From an uncultured Verrucomicrobiota bacterium (GTDB lineage Bacteria > Verrucomicrobiota > Verrucomicrobiia > Palsa-1439): a stretch of DNA of 10,622 nt. A model generated the notes under the pieces. The model saw only the letters and a program-made list of their open reading frames with translations, was not told the DNA's origin and made no database searches. Position 1 is the first letter of the stretch. Each line of letters begins with the position of its first letter. The translations under genes were made by a program, and so were the position numbers. This document shows positions 1 through 7,057 of the stretch, one piece after another. Location of the stretch: positions 1 to 10,622 of the forward strand of contig CAIKBP010000150.1 in the NCBI GenBank assembly GCA_903825695.1, read 5' to 3'.

Positions 1-334
1 ATTTGCCATCGAAGGCCAGGGCGCGCGTCGGTTGCTGCGCTCGCGCGTCAAAATGCCAGCGATATGGCGGGAACAGCCATGACCAGCCGAGCACGCCGCC
101 TTCGCCAACCGTCTCCCAAATGGCTGGTCCGCGCCCCGGCACATGCACCTCGATCGTCACCTGGCCGGTGCGGATCAGGTAAAACTCGTCTGCCGGTTCC
201 CCCTCGCGGAACAACATCTGGCCTTCGTCGAAGCGCACATTCTTGGCGCAGCCGACGACCAGTTTTAGATGCGGCTCGGCCAGGTCCTTGAAAAACGGAT
301 GCTCGCGGATGATTGGTTCAAGTGTGTGGATCAT
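1..334 (-). CDS. Cyclic-nucleotide-binding-fold (Crp-like sensor) protein, partial, hydrogenase-associated
   Basis: Reading the minus strand from the ATG at 332-334 gives 111 residues (MIHTLEPIIREHPFFKDL...) that stay open to the left edge, so the C-terminus is missing. Visible are an N-terminal helix, then the beta-roll typical of cNMP-binding domains: FREGEPADEFYLIRTGQV, followed by GEGGVLGWSWLFPPYRW. The phosphate-binding cassette lacks the usual GE...R-S/T-A pattern of cAMP-binding Crp proteins and is rich in aromatic residues instead, so cAMP binding is doubtful. A strong ribosome site (AAAGGAG) lies a few bases upstream of the ATG. The start overlaps the end of the hydrogenase beta gene by 17 bp, which implies translational coupling. 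From family knowledge, such small cNMP-fold proteins sit inside bacterial group 3b hydrogenase operons. A structural or electron-transfer accessory role is inferred. Whether a DNA-binding domain follows cannot be seen. Confidence 0.85.
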   Translation of the reverse strand, partial: MIHTLEPIIREHPFFKDLAEPHLKLVVGCAKNVRFDEGQMLFREGEPADEFYLIRTGQVTIEVHVPGRGPAIWETVGEGGVLGWSWLFPPYRWHFDARAQQPTRALAFDGK

Positions 335-1481
335 GCTGCTCCTTTCTGACCGCTTCGCTTTCGCGAATGGCGCGGGCTTCCTCGGTGATGTCGATGGCCA
401 CCGGGCACCACGTGATGCAACGCCCGCACCCGACGCAGCCCGACGTGCCGAACTGATCGATCCAGGTGGCCAGCTTGTGCGTCATCCATTGACGATACCG
501 CGCCAGCGCCGACGCCCGTACGCTGCCGCCAACGATGTATGTGAAATCCAATGTGAAACATGAGTCCCATTTTCGCCAACGTTCGGTAGAATCGTCTGTC
601 AGGTCCGTCACATCTTCGACGGTCGTGCAAAAACAAGTCGGGCAGACCATTGTACAGTTGGAGCAATTCAGACAGCGGGCGGCGACATTGTCCCAGCGCG
701 GATTCTCATAGTTCCGATACAAAAGCCCTTTGATGTCGGTTGTATCCATCTGCCGGCCCATATGCGCAGCCGCTTCCGCGACGACCCGTTTGGCTGCCGC
801 CAACTGCTCGGAGCTTGCTTCCTTGCAGGGCACGCCGCCGAGAATCTCCGCACCACGCGTCGAGCCGATTTCCACGACGAAATAATGCGCGCCGTTCTCA
901 ATGACTTCCGTCAGCGCCAGGTCAAATCCGAAGGTCGCCTTCGGTCCGGTTCCCATCGACACACAGAAACATGTGCCCCCCGCCTGACTACAGTTGACCG
1001 CTACGATGAAGACGTTCTCGCGTTGGGATTTGTAGGTGGGATCGACATATTTTCCCTCGAGGAAAACCTTGTCCAAAACCGCGATGGCCTGGCGGTCGCA
1101 CGCCCGAACTCCTACGAATGCAAGTTTGGTCGGTTCGCGTTCTTGGCCCAATGATTCGAACCCATCCCCGTTGCGTTTCGCCCGCCAGAAACAGCGCGTT
1201 GCGGGATGGATAATTTTCTTCCAAGAATGCGGCCCGACTGTGTAGCCGAACAACGCATTATCCCTGCGTTTCTGCAAACGATAAGTGCCACCATCCTGTG
1301 TGTCCGTCCAGCCGGCCGGCAAATCCGCGCCCGAGTTCAGTTCGTCATAAACAATCGCTCCGCGCTTCAACTTCGGCCCAATGACGCAGTATCCTCGCTC
1401 GCGCAAGGCCGTCAGCAATTGGAAGACGTCGTCACGCTGCAAAACGACCTTCTGTCCCGTTAGCGAATTCGACTGTGGCAC
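318..1481 (-). CDS. 4Fe-4S dicluster protein, beta subunit of group 3b-type [NiFe] hydrogenase/sulfhydrogenase
   Basis: The 387-residue protein resembles HydB/HyhB of cytoplasmic NAD(P)-linked hydrogenases and the related AsrA subunit of anaerobic sulfite reductase. Two ferredoxin motifs are visible: C270-x2-C273-x2-C276-x3-C280-P, with extra C283 and C285, and C349-x2-C352-x2-C355-x3-C359-P. The conserved block GVRACDRQAI lies at residues 125-134. No signal peptide or membrane segment is present, which fits a soluble cytoplasmic electron-transfer subunit between the flavin/NAD(P) subunit and the small hydrogenase subunit. The start is GTG at 1481, with a GAGGAG ribosome site about 9 bases upstream and a good promoter 36 bp away. 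The stop lies inside the next gene, a cNMP-fold protein, an order known from bacterial group 3b operons. AsrA is the main alternative, but the cNMP neighbour favours hydrogenase. The catalytic subunits are not in the window. Confidence 0.85.
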   Translation of the reverse strand: MPQSNSLTGQKVVLQRDDVFQLLTALRERGYCVIGPKLKRGAIVYDELNSGADLPAGWTDTQDGGTYRLQKRRDNALFGYTVGPHSWKKIIHPATRCFWRAKRNGDGFESLGQEREPTKLAFVGVRACDRQAIAVLDKVFLEGKYVDPTYKSQRENVFIVAVNCSQAGGTCFCVSMGTGPKATFGFDLALTEVIENGAHYFVVEIGSTRGAEILGGVPCKEASSEQLAAAKRVVAEAAAHMGRQMDTTDIKGLLYRNYENPRWDNVAARCLNCSNCTMVCPTCFCTTVEDVTDLTDDSTERWRKWDSCFTLDFTYIVGGSVRASALARYRQWMTHKLATWIDQFGTSGCVGCGRCITWCPVAIDITEEARAIRESEAVRKEQHDPHT

Positions 1482-1516
1482 AACCCTGATCTCCTCTTCC
1501 TTCCTTCCAGAAAGGT

Positions 1517-1545
1517 ATTTTAACTACATCTCTCCCGTCCGTCAA
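1517..1545 (-). promoter_or_regulatory. Sigma70-like promoter for the hydrogenase beta operon
   Basis: On the minus strand, TTGACG (1540-1545) and TAAAAT (1517-1522) are separated by exactly 17 bp. Each matches five of six consensus bases. Transcription would start near 1510, leaving a leader of about 30 nt that contains the GAGGAG ribosome site of the GTG start at 1481. No recognisable FNR/CRP-type palindrome was seen directly upstream. Confidence 0.65.
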
Positions 1546-1634
1546 TCCCGCTCGTTTTCGATTGCTACGACTTCCTCGGTTTCTGTCGGCAACAAACTGT
1601 AGATTGGTTCGCCGATTCGTCCATGTCTGTTCAT
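1542..1634 (-). CDS. Possible 30-residue small protein between norB and the hydrogenase operon
   Basis: A short minus-strand reading frame starts with ATG at 1634 and encodes 30 residues beginning MNRHGRIGEPIYSLLP and ending in an acidic stretch (TETEEVVAIENERD). An AAGGG ribosome-like site lies about 8 bases upstream. The stop codon overlaps the -35 box of the hydrogenase promoter. The composition is protein-like, with charged, mostly non-repetitive residues, but a frame this short can arise by chance. It fills most of the 197-bp gap between norB and the hydrogenase beta gene. No family is recognised. It could be a norB-linked peptide translated from the norB transcript, or nothing. Confidence 0.25.
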   Translation of the reverse strand: MNRHGRIGEPIYSLLPTETEEVVAIENERD

Positions 1635-1681
1635 GTTCAGCCCTTAAGTCCCTATTCAGCAAGAAGATACCGGCCCGATGA

Positions 1682-3886
1682 TCACGGGGTCGTCTCCTTC
1701 TCAAATCCCTTTGCGCAAGCATGCCGATAAGTCAGCAGCGTGACGATCACCAGAGGCACTACGCCAAGCAGGATGAACGCGAGGTCCGCTGGCAGCCGCG
1801 CCCATTCCAGTGCCATGATGAGTGGCTGGTTGGAAAACACAGGGCTCCGCGCGTGCCAGTAGCCGTTCTTGATCGCATCGAGCAACTGCAGCACGCCGCT
1901 GGGGAACAGACTCAGCACCAGCATCCCGGCCAGTCCGAGGTTCAATCCCCAAAACGACAGCCGCAACCATTTCTGCATCCGTTCCCAGTGCGCCTCGCTC
2001 GAGACCTGCCGCAGCGCGAACACCAGTAACGCCACCGCAAGCATCCCGAACACGCCCATGAACGCCGCGTGAGCGTGGTTCGCTGTGAGATTTGTGCCCA
2101 CTTCGTAATAGCTCACCACCGGCAGGTTGATCAGAAACCCGAAAACTCCCGCGCCGATGAAATTCCATACGCCAACCGCAATTAGAAAATAAAACGTCCA
2201 TTTGTGCGGAAGATCGATCTTCTTGCCACAGACATCGCATTGCGCATGCGTCAGTCGCATGAAATCCGTCGCATCCAGCGTCAATAGAATCAACGGCACC
2301 ACTTCCATCGCTGAGAACGTCGCCGACAACGCCATCGCCGTGACCGTTTGTCCCGTCCAGTACCAGTGATGCCCCGTGCCGATGATGCCGCTGCCGAGGA
2401 ACAGGATCGCATCGAGATAAATCACCCGCAACGCCGTTTGCCGTGTCACCATCCCGAGCTTGTAGAACAGCGTCGCCACCATCGTCGTCACGAACAACTC
2501 CATAAACGCCTCCACCCACAGATGCACGATCCAGAACCGCCACGTATCCACCACCGTAAACCGGCTCGTGCTCCCGAAGAAAAACGCCGGGAGATAGAAA
2601 ATCGGAATCGTCGCCGCCGAGATCAGGAACAGCGTTGCGATCTCCCGCTGCTCGCGGTCGCGCCGTGCCGGCTCGACGGCCCGGACGAGCAACACCACCC
2701 AGCCGACCAAACCGAGCACCAGCAATACCTGCCACCCGCGGCCCAGTTCGAGGTACTCCCAGCCTTGATGTCCGAACCAGAACCACAGTTTGCCCGCCAA
2801 CTGTTTCACGCCAACAAGTTCACCGATCATGCTGCCGCCCACTACCAACAGCAATGCGCACCACAACGCGTTGATGCCCCGCACTTGTCCGGCCGGTTCC
2901 CGCGCTCCGAACGCCGACGCCAGAAACAATCCACCGCCGACATACGCCGTCGCGATCCAGAAGATGGCCGTCTGCAAATGCCAAGTCCGCAAAATGCTGC
3001 TTGGCAGAAGCGCCGCCAGATCTACGCCGTAAAACGTTCCCGGCTGCGCCCGGTAGTGCGCGACGCCGCCGCCTGCCAATGCCTGCACAAGAAACAGCAG
3101 CGCAACGACTACGAAATATTTCAAGGTTGCCCGTTGACTCGGCGTCGTCTGCCCCGGTAACAATTGCGGGTGGATATCCTCACGGCGGCCCTTCCAACCG
3201 AGAAAATTGAAACGGCCGAAGGCGAACAACACGGCGGCAGTACCCGCCAGTAACGCAACCAGGCTCAGCGCGCTCCACAAAACCGCATCTGCCGACGGTC
3301 CATTTTTGAGGAGTGGTTCGTGCGGAAAATTCAATGTGTACGAGTATGTCTTGCCCGGCATATGCGCTGCGGATGCCCACGCCGCCCAAGCAAAGAACGC
3401 CACCAACTGCCGCAGTTCCTCCGGGTCGGCAATGGTTTTCGGAGACAAGCCACGACTCGCCGTCGAGCCATTGAAGTAATCCTTCCACAAATCCTTTTGA
3501 CGCTGATATGACGCCACTTCTGTTGGCGTATACAACAGCGTATCCGTCCGGGCATCGTATCGGTTCTCCGCAAGCGTGGACGGTTCCTTCGCACTCAGTG
3601 CCAACTGGTGCAGGTACTCGGCTGAAAAATCCGGGCCTAGATACGCCCCGTGTCCCCAGATCGTGCCGTTCTCCATCAACGCGTGTTTCAGAAACACCTG
3701 CTGCCCTGCGATGATGTCCGCGCCGGTGAATACGGTCTTCCCGGCCGCATCCATCACGCGCCCCGGAATCGGCGGGCCGACGTGACCTGTGTACGTGTTT
3801 ACGGCAATCCCGATCAGCACGCCGAAGCCGGCAAGCATGATCAACGCGACACCGTATCGCCAACCGCGTGACAATTCCGAGTCCAT
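1682..3886 (-). CDS. norB: Quinol-dependent nitric oxide reductase, single-subunit (qNorB)
   Basis: This 734-residue membrane protein of the haem-copper oxidase superfamily reduces two NO to N2O using quinol electrons. The N-terminal helix (about 11-30) and the large periplasmic segment (about 31-200, with GADIIAGQQVFLKHALMENG) are the fused NorC-like part that distinguishes qNor from cNor. The catalytic core is intact: low-spin haem ligand H303; FeB ligands H455 (HLWVE, with E459), H506 and H507 (GTGHHWYW); the conserved Glu E528; and the haem ligands H604 and H606 (NHAHAAFMG). Length is close to the usual 750-760. The start at ATG 3886 is preceded by a purine-rich GGGGCGGG stretch. The gene diverges from the acyl-CoA dehydrogenase. 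An unusual feature is a C550-x2-C553 pair in a cytoplasmic-side loop before the HKWTFYF helix. The role is NO detoxification or denitrification; no other denitrification gene is visible. Confidence 0.95.
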   Translation of the reverse strand: MDSELSRGWRYGVALIMLAGFGVLIGIAVNTYTGHVGPPIPGRVMDAAGKTVFTGADIIAGQQVFLKHALMENGTIWGHGAYLGPDFSAEYLHQLALSAKEPSTLAENRYDARTDTLLYTPTEVASYQRQKDLWKDYFNGSTASRGLSPKTIADPEELRQLVAFFAWAAWASAAHMPGKTYSYTLNFPHEPLLKNGPSADAVLWSALSLVALLAGTAAVLFAFGRFNFLGWKGRREDIHPQLLPGQTTPSQRATLKYFVVVALLFLVQALAGGGVAHYRAQPGTFYGVDLAALLPSSILRTWHLQTAIFWIATAYVGGGLFLASAFGAREPAGQVRGINALWCALLLVVGGSMIGELVGVKQLAGKLWFWFGHQGWEYLELGRGWQVLLVLGLVGWVVLLVRAVEPARRDREQREIATLFLISAATIPIFYLPAFFFGSTSRFTVVDTWRFWIVHLWVEAFMELFVTTMVATLFYKLGMVTRQTALRVIYLDAILFLGSGIIGTGHHWYWTGQTVTAMALSATFSAMEVVPLILLTLDATDFMRLTHAQCDVCGKKIDLPHKWTFYFLIAVGVWNFIGAGVFGFLINLPVVSYYEVGTNLTANHAHAAFMGVFGMLAVALLVFALRQVSSEAHWERMQKWLRLSFWGLNLGLAGMLVLSLFPSGVLQLLDAIKNGYWHARSPVFSNQPLIMALEWARLPADLAFILLGVVPLVIVTLLTYRHACAKGFEKETTP

Positions 3887-3985
3887 GCTACCCGCCCCTT
3901 TTTTTAGAGTATGCAGCTCAAGATTGTTCTACTACCACGGCTCGCCCGGATGAAGCAAGCCATGCGCTGCTACTCGCCAATCTCA

Positions 3986-4014
3986 TTGACTCGGTCGCCA
4001 TGGCCGCCTATATC
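3986..4014 (+). promoter_or_regulatory. Probable sigma70-like promoter for the acyl-CoA dehydrogenase
   Basis: TTGACT (3986-3991) and TATATC (4009-4014) are separated by 17 bp. The -35 matches five of six bases and the -10 four of six. A start near 4021 would give a leader of about 30 nt with the AAGGA site of the ATG at 4051. This supports the downstream start over the longer open frame, which would place the promoter inside the coding region. The same divergent gap must also hold the norB promoter on the minus strand, for which I saw no convincing boxes. Confidence 0.5.
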
Positions 4015-4050
4015 ATCGGGTTTTGCGGCGCGAATAAAAGGATTGTCTTC

Positions 4051-6141
4051 ATGGAAAAGATAAACGCACAAACTCAGAACGTTCAGACGCTGCGCACGTT
4101 GCCCGGCGACGATGTGCGCCAGATTATGTGGCGGTTTGCCGAGCGGTACGATTTGCAGATGATGGTGCAATCCACCCGGGCCGTCGCGCGCGGTCCAGTC
4201 GCGCGTCTCGTTGCCAATGGCGGCCGGAACACGCATGACTGGACACCGGAGAAAGCCGGGTTGTTAAAGCATTTTGACGAATCCGGCATCACCGCGGCGT
4301 TCATGGACCCGGCCGAAGGCGGCTACATCGAGGGGCCGAAGAATCTCGCGCTGGCGCTGCTGGCGTTTGAGTTGTCGTGGGTTGACGCCGGTTCGGCCAC
4401 GGCCAGTCTCGCCGGCAACCTCGGCCTGTCGCCGATCCATGAGCGCGGCACGCCCGAACAGCGCGCGTATTACATGAGCCGGGCCGTGCCGCCCAAACCG
4501 GGCGAGGACCGTAAGCCATGGCGGTACGCGTTCGCGCTGACCGAGCCGTTGCCGTTTGTCGGTGTGGACACCGGTATGCTCTGCGGCAAAGTGCGCGTCG
4601 CCGAGTGGAAGGAAGGCAAGGAACCGATCTTACAGGTGGACAAACGCGGCCGGTTCATCACGAACATGGGTTACGCCAATGTTGTCACCGTCGCGGTTGA
4701 TACTGACGACCCGCGCATCAAAACCAGTTGCATGATCACCTTGGAAGAAACCGACCCCGGCGTGTTCGACCGCGGCATGCCGACGAAGAAGCTCGTGCAT
4801 CAACTTTCATCGACCTGTGACCCGGTGTTCAACCTCAAGGTTCCAGCCAGTCGTATCATCGGCGGATACACGATCAAGGACGGCGTCATCATTCCCAAAT
4901 ATTCGCACGCGGAAATCATCGAGGCAGTCTTTCGCCGGACGCGCGTGACCGTGGCGCTGATGACCTCGGCGAAACTGCTTTCCGCCATCGAGCCGGTCAT
5001 CCGCTACCAACGCAACCGGTTCCGCGGCGGCGGGGCCGGTCAGCCGGGCACGCCGCGTTACGACCTCGGTCTCCAGCAAAAAGAAGACGCCCAGCACCGG
5101 CTCATCGACATCTGGGCGACTGGCGAAGCCAGCGCGTCGCTCGGTTTCGAGGCCGCGCGCATGTTCGACCAACTTGATCCGCTCGAAAAAGTCAAAGACC
5201 GCCTCCTCGAAGAAAAAGGTGTTACAGGCCGCGCGGCGTTCAAGGTGCTCACCAAGGCCGCGCAGGATGGCATTGAATTTTTGAAACTCGCGGCACAGCC
5301 GGCAGCGCAACGCGACACCGCGCGGTTCGACGCGCTGCAAAACGACCAGCTTGTCCAGTTCGCCATCCTCGATTCACTGACCAACGTCTTCTGTCCCGCG
5401 TGCAAACTCTGGAACACCGGTTACGGCGCGACGACGATGCGCGAGGCCGTGAGCCTGATGGGCGGTTACGGCATCACCGAAGATTGTCCTGGTTTCCTGC
5501 CATTGAAATGGATGGACGCACAGCTCGAGGCCACTTACGAAGGTCCCGAAGCTGTCCAACGCCTCCAACTCTCCATCACAATGGGTAATGAACTGTTCCT
5601 CGCCCAATTTCAGAAATGGATTGCCGACCTGCGCAACCGGGACACCGAAAAACCCGGCACTGGCGCCGGCGCGCTCGCCACCGCGATGGAACTCTGGCTC
5701 TGGACGTTCCAATATCTCCAGACCGCCAGCGACGACGCAGGCGCCAAGCTCTATCACAAAACCCGTCAGGGCGTGACGTTCCTGCTCGCCGACGCGCTTG
5801 CATGGCTGCTCGCAGCGCGCCAGCTTCTGCTCGACGTCCGAGAACTCGAAATCAAAGGCGCGGAAAACCCCGCGCTGGCGGATGGTTTGCCGGGACTGGT
5901 CAACTTCTACACCGATCTCGGTAATGTTCAGAGCGGTCGCGCTGCCGGCGAAGTCGGCCGGATCTGCGCCGAACTCGTTTTCGGCTACCGTCGGGAGGCC
6001 GCGCCCGAAACCGTCGCCGAGTTTGCCGCCATGCGCGTGAAACTCGACGGCTCGCTTGCCGGCTCCCGGCTCGCCAAGGACCGCGTCGCCGAGGCTCTGA
6101 CGAAAGTCATGATCCCCGAGGCGTTGGATTATCCGATGTAA
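4051..6141 (+). CDS. Acyl-CoA dehydrogenase family protein with long C-terminal extension
   Basis: The 696-residue flavoprotein should oxidise an acyl-CoA to the 2-enoyl-CoA and pass electrons to ETF. Visible are the N-terminal helical domain (about 20-150), the flavin-contacting strand motif YAFALTEP (159-166), a beta domain to about 270, and the C-terminal helical domain with MGGYGITEDCP (470-480). TYEGPEAVQR follows, where E497 sits at the position of the catalytic base of MCAD-type enzymes. Some 190 further helical residues follow, so it belongs to the large acyl-CoA dehydrogenases rather than the 380-residue type. The substrate is unknown. The frame stays open upstream to 3868, but ATG 4051 is chosen for its AAGGA site 8 bases away and the promoter at 3986-4014. 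The upstream extension would overlap norB. The next metabolic gene on this strand is the ETF:quinone-oxidoreductase-like gene at 8006, a natural partner. Confidence 0.9.
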   Translation: MEKINAQTQNVQTLRTLPGDDVRQIMWRFAERYDLQMMVQSTRAVARGPVARLVANGGRNTHDWTPEKAGLLKHFDESGITAAFMDPAEGGYIEGPKNLALALLAFELSWVDAGSATASLAGNLGLSPIHERGTPEQRAYYMSRAVPPKPGEDRKPWRYAFALTEPLPFVGVDTGMLCGKVRVAEWKEGKEPILQVDKRGRFITNMGYANVVTVAVDTDDPRIKTSCMITLEETDPGVFDRGMPTKKLVHQLSSTCDPVFNLKVPASRIIGGYTIKDGVIIPKYSHAEIIEAVFRRTRVTVALMTSAKLLSAIEPVIRYQRNRFRGGGAGQPGTPRYDLGLQQKEDAQHRLIDIWATGEASASLGFEAARMFDQLDPLEKVKDRLLEEKGVTGRAAFKVLTKAAQDGIEFLKLAAQPAAQRDTARFDALQNDQLVQFAILDSLTNVFCPACKLWNTGYGATTMREAVSLMGGYGITEDCPGFLPLKWMDAQLEATYEGPEAVQRLQLSITMGNELFLAQFQKWIADLRNRDTEKPGTGAGALATAMELWLWTFQYLQTASDDAGAKLYHKTRQGVTFLLADALAWLLAARQLLLDVRELEIKGAENPALADGLPGLVNFYTDLGNVQSGRAAGEVGRICAELVFGYRREAAPETVAEFAAMRVKLDGSLAGSRLAKDRVAEALTKVMIPEALDYPM

Positions 6142-6177
6142 ACGGAACTGCGCCGAAGGCAAGCGCCCCTTGATGAT

Positions 6178-6450
6178 GGGTGAGCGTATTCCTCGTGCGG
6201 GTGAACGGATTCCCGTTGCGGACGGCCAGACCCGCGCTGCGGGTATGTCCACCCCGACCGCAGGCGCGCCCGCCCCTGCCACGGGTGCGCAGAACCTGAC
6301 GCCGGTTGCGAGCAACCCCAGCCCGGTTGCACAATCCCGAAGCCCAGTTACGCATAACCGGACGCCGGTTGCATCCAACCGGAAGCCGGGAAAGCCCAAC
6401 CGGGGCGCAGTTTCGAGCAACCCGACGCGAAAAGTGCCATTTCCAAGCGA
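6178..6450 (+). repeat. 21-bp degenerate tandem repeat array, about 13 units with dyad-symmetric cores
   Basis: Thirteen consecutive 21-bp units keep exact register from 6178 (unit starts 6178, 6199, 6220, 6241 and so on to 6430). The common core is GGTTGCGNNCAACC followed by a C/G-rich heptamer ending GCC or similar. Units 7 (6304) and 10 (6367) are the cleanest. GGTTGC-GA-GCAACC in unit 7 is a 6-bp inverted repeat, and unit 10 has GGTTG-CATC-CAACC. Unit 4 (6241) keeps the dyad with changed bases, GGGT...ACCC, and unit 9 has GTTA...TAAC. Outer units are more degenerate. As 21 is a multiple of three, frames on both strands stay open through the array; that alone does not show coding. The array begins 36 bp after the acyl-CoA dehydrogenase stop. 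Confidence 0.85.
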
Positions 6451-6560
6451 AAGCCAACGAAATCATAAAGAAAGTCCATAAACTCGCCAAGTCGTGCCGA
6501 CGAACCGTACCGCTCGCGCATCTGCCAGTACTCGTCCGCTAATCCGTCGGGGAGGTTCAT
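6348..6560 (-). CDS. Hypothetical small protein whose C-terminus runs into the 21-bp repeats
   Basis: Starting at ATG 6560, 70 residues are encoded. The first half (MNLPDGLADEYWQMRERY..., then LGEFMDFLYDFVGF) has ordinary amphipathic, protein-like composition and no relation to the repeats. The second half consists of repeat-encoded heptads of the type PASGxxQ and ends at a stop in unit 9 of the array. No convincing ribosome site is seen, and no family is recognised. Options are a real orphan gene whose end was overgrown by the minisatellite, a remnant of a longer gene, or a chance frame. The non-repetitive half lies between the array and the HNH gene and would otherwise be unexplained. Confidence 0.35.
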   Translation of the reverse strand: MNLPDGLADEYWQMRERYGSSARLGEFMDFLYDFVGFRLEMALFASGCSKLRPGWAFPASGWMQPASGYA

Positions 6561-6577
6561 GCAAGACTCGTGTACCT

Positions 6578-6605
6578 TGTCATTCCGAGCTTGTCGAGGA
6601 ATCGC
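6578..6605. repeat. Dispersed-repeat-like sequence (GTCATTCCGAGC...GAGGAATC)
   Basis: The stretch GTCATTCCGAGC (6579-6590), then TTGTCGAGGAATC, carries the imperfect inverted ends ATTCC/GGAAT. It resembles a class of intergenic repeats found in many copies in diverse bacterial genomes, whose false translations contain RNDK. Only one copy lies in this window, so the multicopy nature is inferred from resemblance. It sits 22 bp upstream of the HNH start and may mark an insertion boundary. Confidence 0.45.
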
Positions 6606-6626
6606 TTTCGTTCCATTATCCACTAG

Positions 6627-7016
6627 ATGAAGCGCGTCAATTACCGGAAGTTAGCCTTCGCGCACTACCGTGACCGGCTCTTCTGCGCGCATTGCGGCTT
6701 CGGCATACCGGAGGTCTTGGAGGTCGCCCACCTCGACGGTCGCCGTCACAACAACGACCCCAACAATCTGGTCATTCTCTGCCCGACCTGCCACAAGATG
6801 TTGGACTTGGACATCATCTCGAATGCGACTATCATCGAAATGCGCGACCGCCCGCGCGTCGTCCGCTGGGCAAAGCGGATGAAGGATGCCGGGAAGAAGG
6901 CGTTAGAAAGTCGTCGAAGACGCCAAAAGGCTCAACGACGCAAGTGGCGCTTGGCCGGATTGAAGGCAGCAGCGACACGGACACGCAATAAAATAGGTTC
7001 GGCGCCGGTCTGCTGA
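6627..7016 (+). CDS. HNH endonuclease
   Basis: The 129-residue protein has a complete HNH/zinc-finger nuclease fold. The zinc ligands C20-x2-C23 pair with C52-x2-C55. The catalytic set is H35 (LEVAH), N47 in DPNNLVIL and H56 in CPTCH. The C-terminal third (about 75-129) is strongly basic (SRRRRQKAQRRKWR), which suits nucleic-acid binding. An in-frame TAG directly precedes the ATG, so the start cannot be earlier. No clear ribosome site is visible. The domain cleaves DNA in restriction enzymes, homing endonucleases and phage packaging proteins; the exact role here is unknown. It faces the HEPN gene tail to tail across 41 bp, and a methyltransferase remnant lies just beyond. A restriction or defence role is therefore plausible but inferred. 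Confidence 0.85.
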   Translation: MKRVNYRKLAFAHYRDRLFCAHCGFGIPEVLEVAHLDGRRHNNDPNNLVILCPTCHKMLDLDIISNATIIEMRDRPRVVRWAKRMKDAGKKALESRRRRQKAQRRKWRLAGLKAAATRTRNKIGSAPVC

Positions 7017-7057
7017 TCGTCCAGCCTTTCGGATTAAAGAGACTATGCCATTGTCGG

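Noticed and set aside
2348..3160. Plus-strand open frame of 270 codons antisense to norB
   Set aside because: Its composition (many Arg, Pro, Gln, His) is typical of an antisense shadow, and norB is intact on the other strand.
3887..3985. FNR/NNR-type site upstream of norB (TTGAG-N4-ATACT on the minus strand)
   Set aside because: Only one half-site resembles TTGAT; the other half departs strongly from ATCAA.
3868..4050. Upstream extension of the acyl-CoA dehydrogenase frame to an ATG at 3868
   Set aside because: It would overlap the start of norB on the other strand and contain the candidate promoter. Its residues do not look like the family, and ATG 4051 has a proper ribosome site.
5374..6420. 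Long minus-strand open frame antisense to the acyl-CoA dehydrogenase
   Set aside because: It is a GC-rich shadow of a well-supported gene. Its N-terminal part is only the 21-bp repeat read on the other strand.
6178..6450. CRISPR array
   Set aside because: Units are contiguous 21-mers with no unique spacers and gradual divergence, and no cas genes are present.
6170..6481. Plus-strand 103-codon frame through the 21-bp array
   Set aside because: Any stop-free 21-bp repeat keeps a frame open. The Pro/Ala/Arg-rich product has no non-repetitive domain and no ribosome site.
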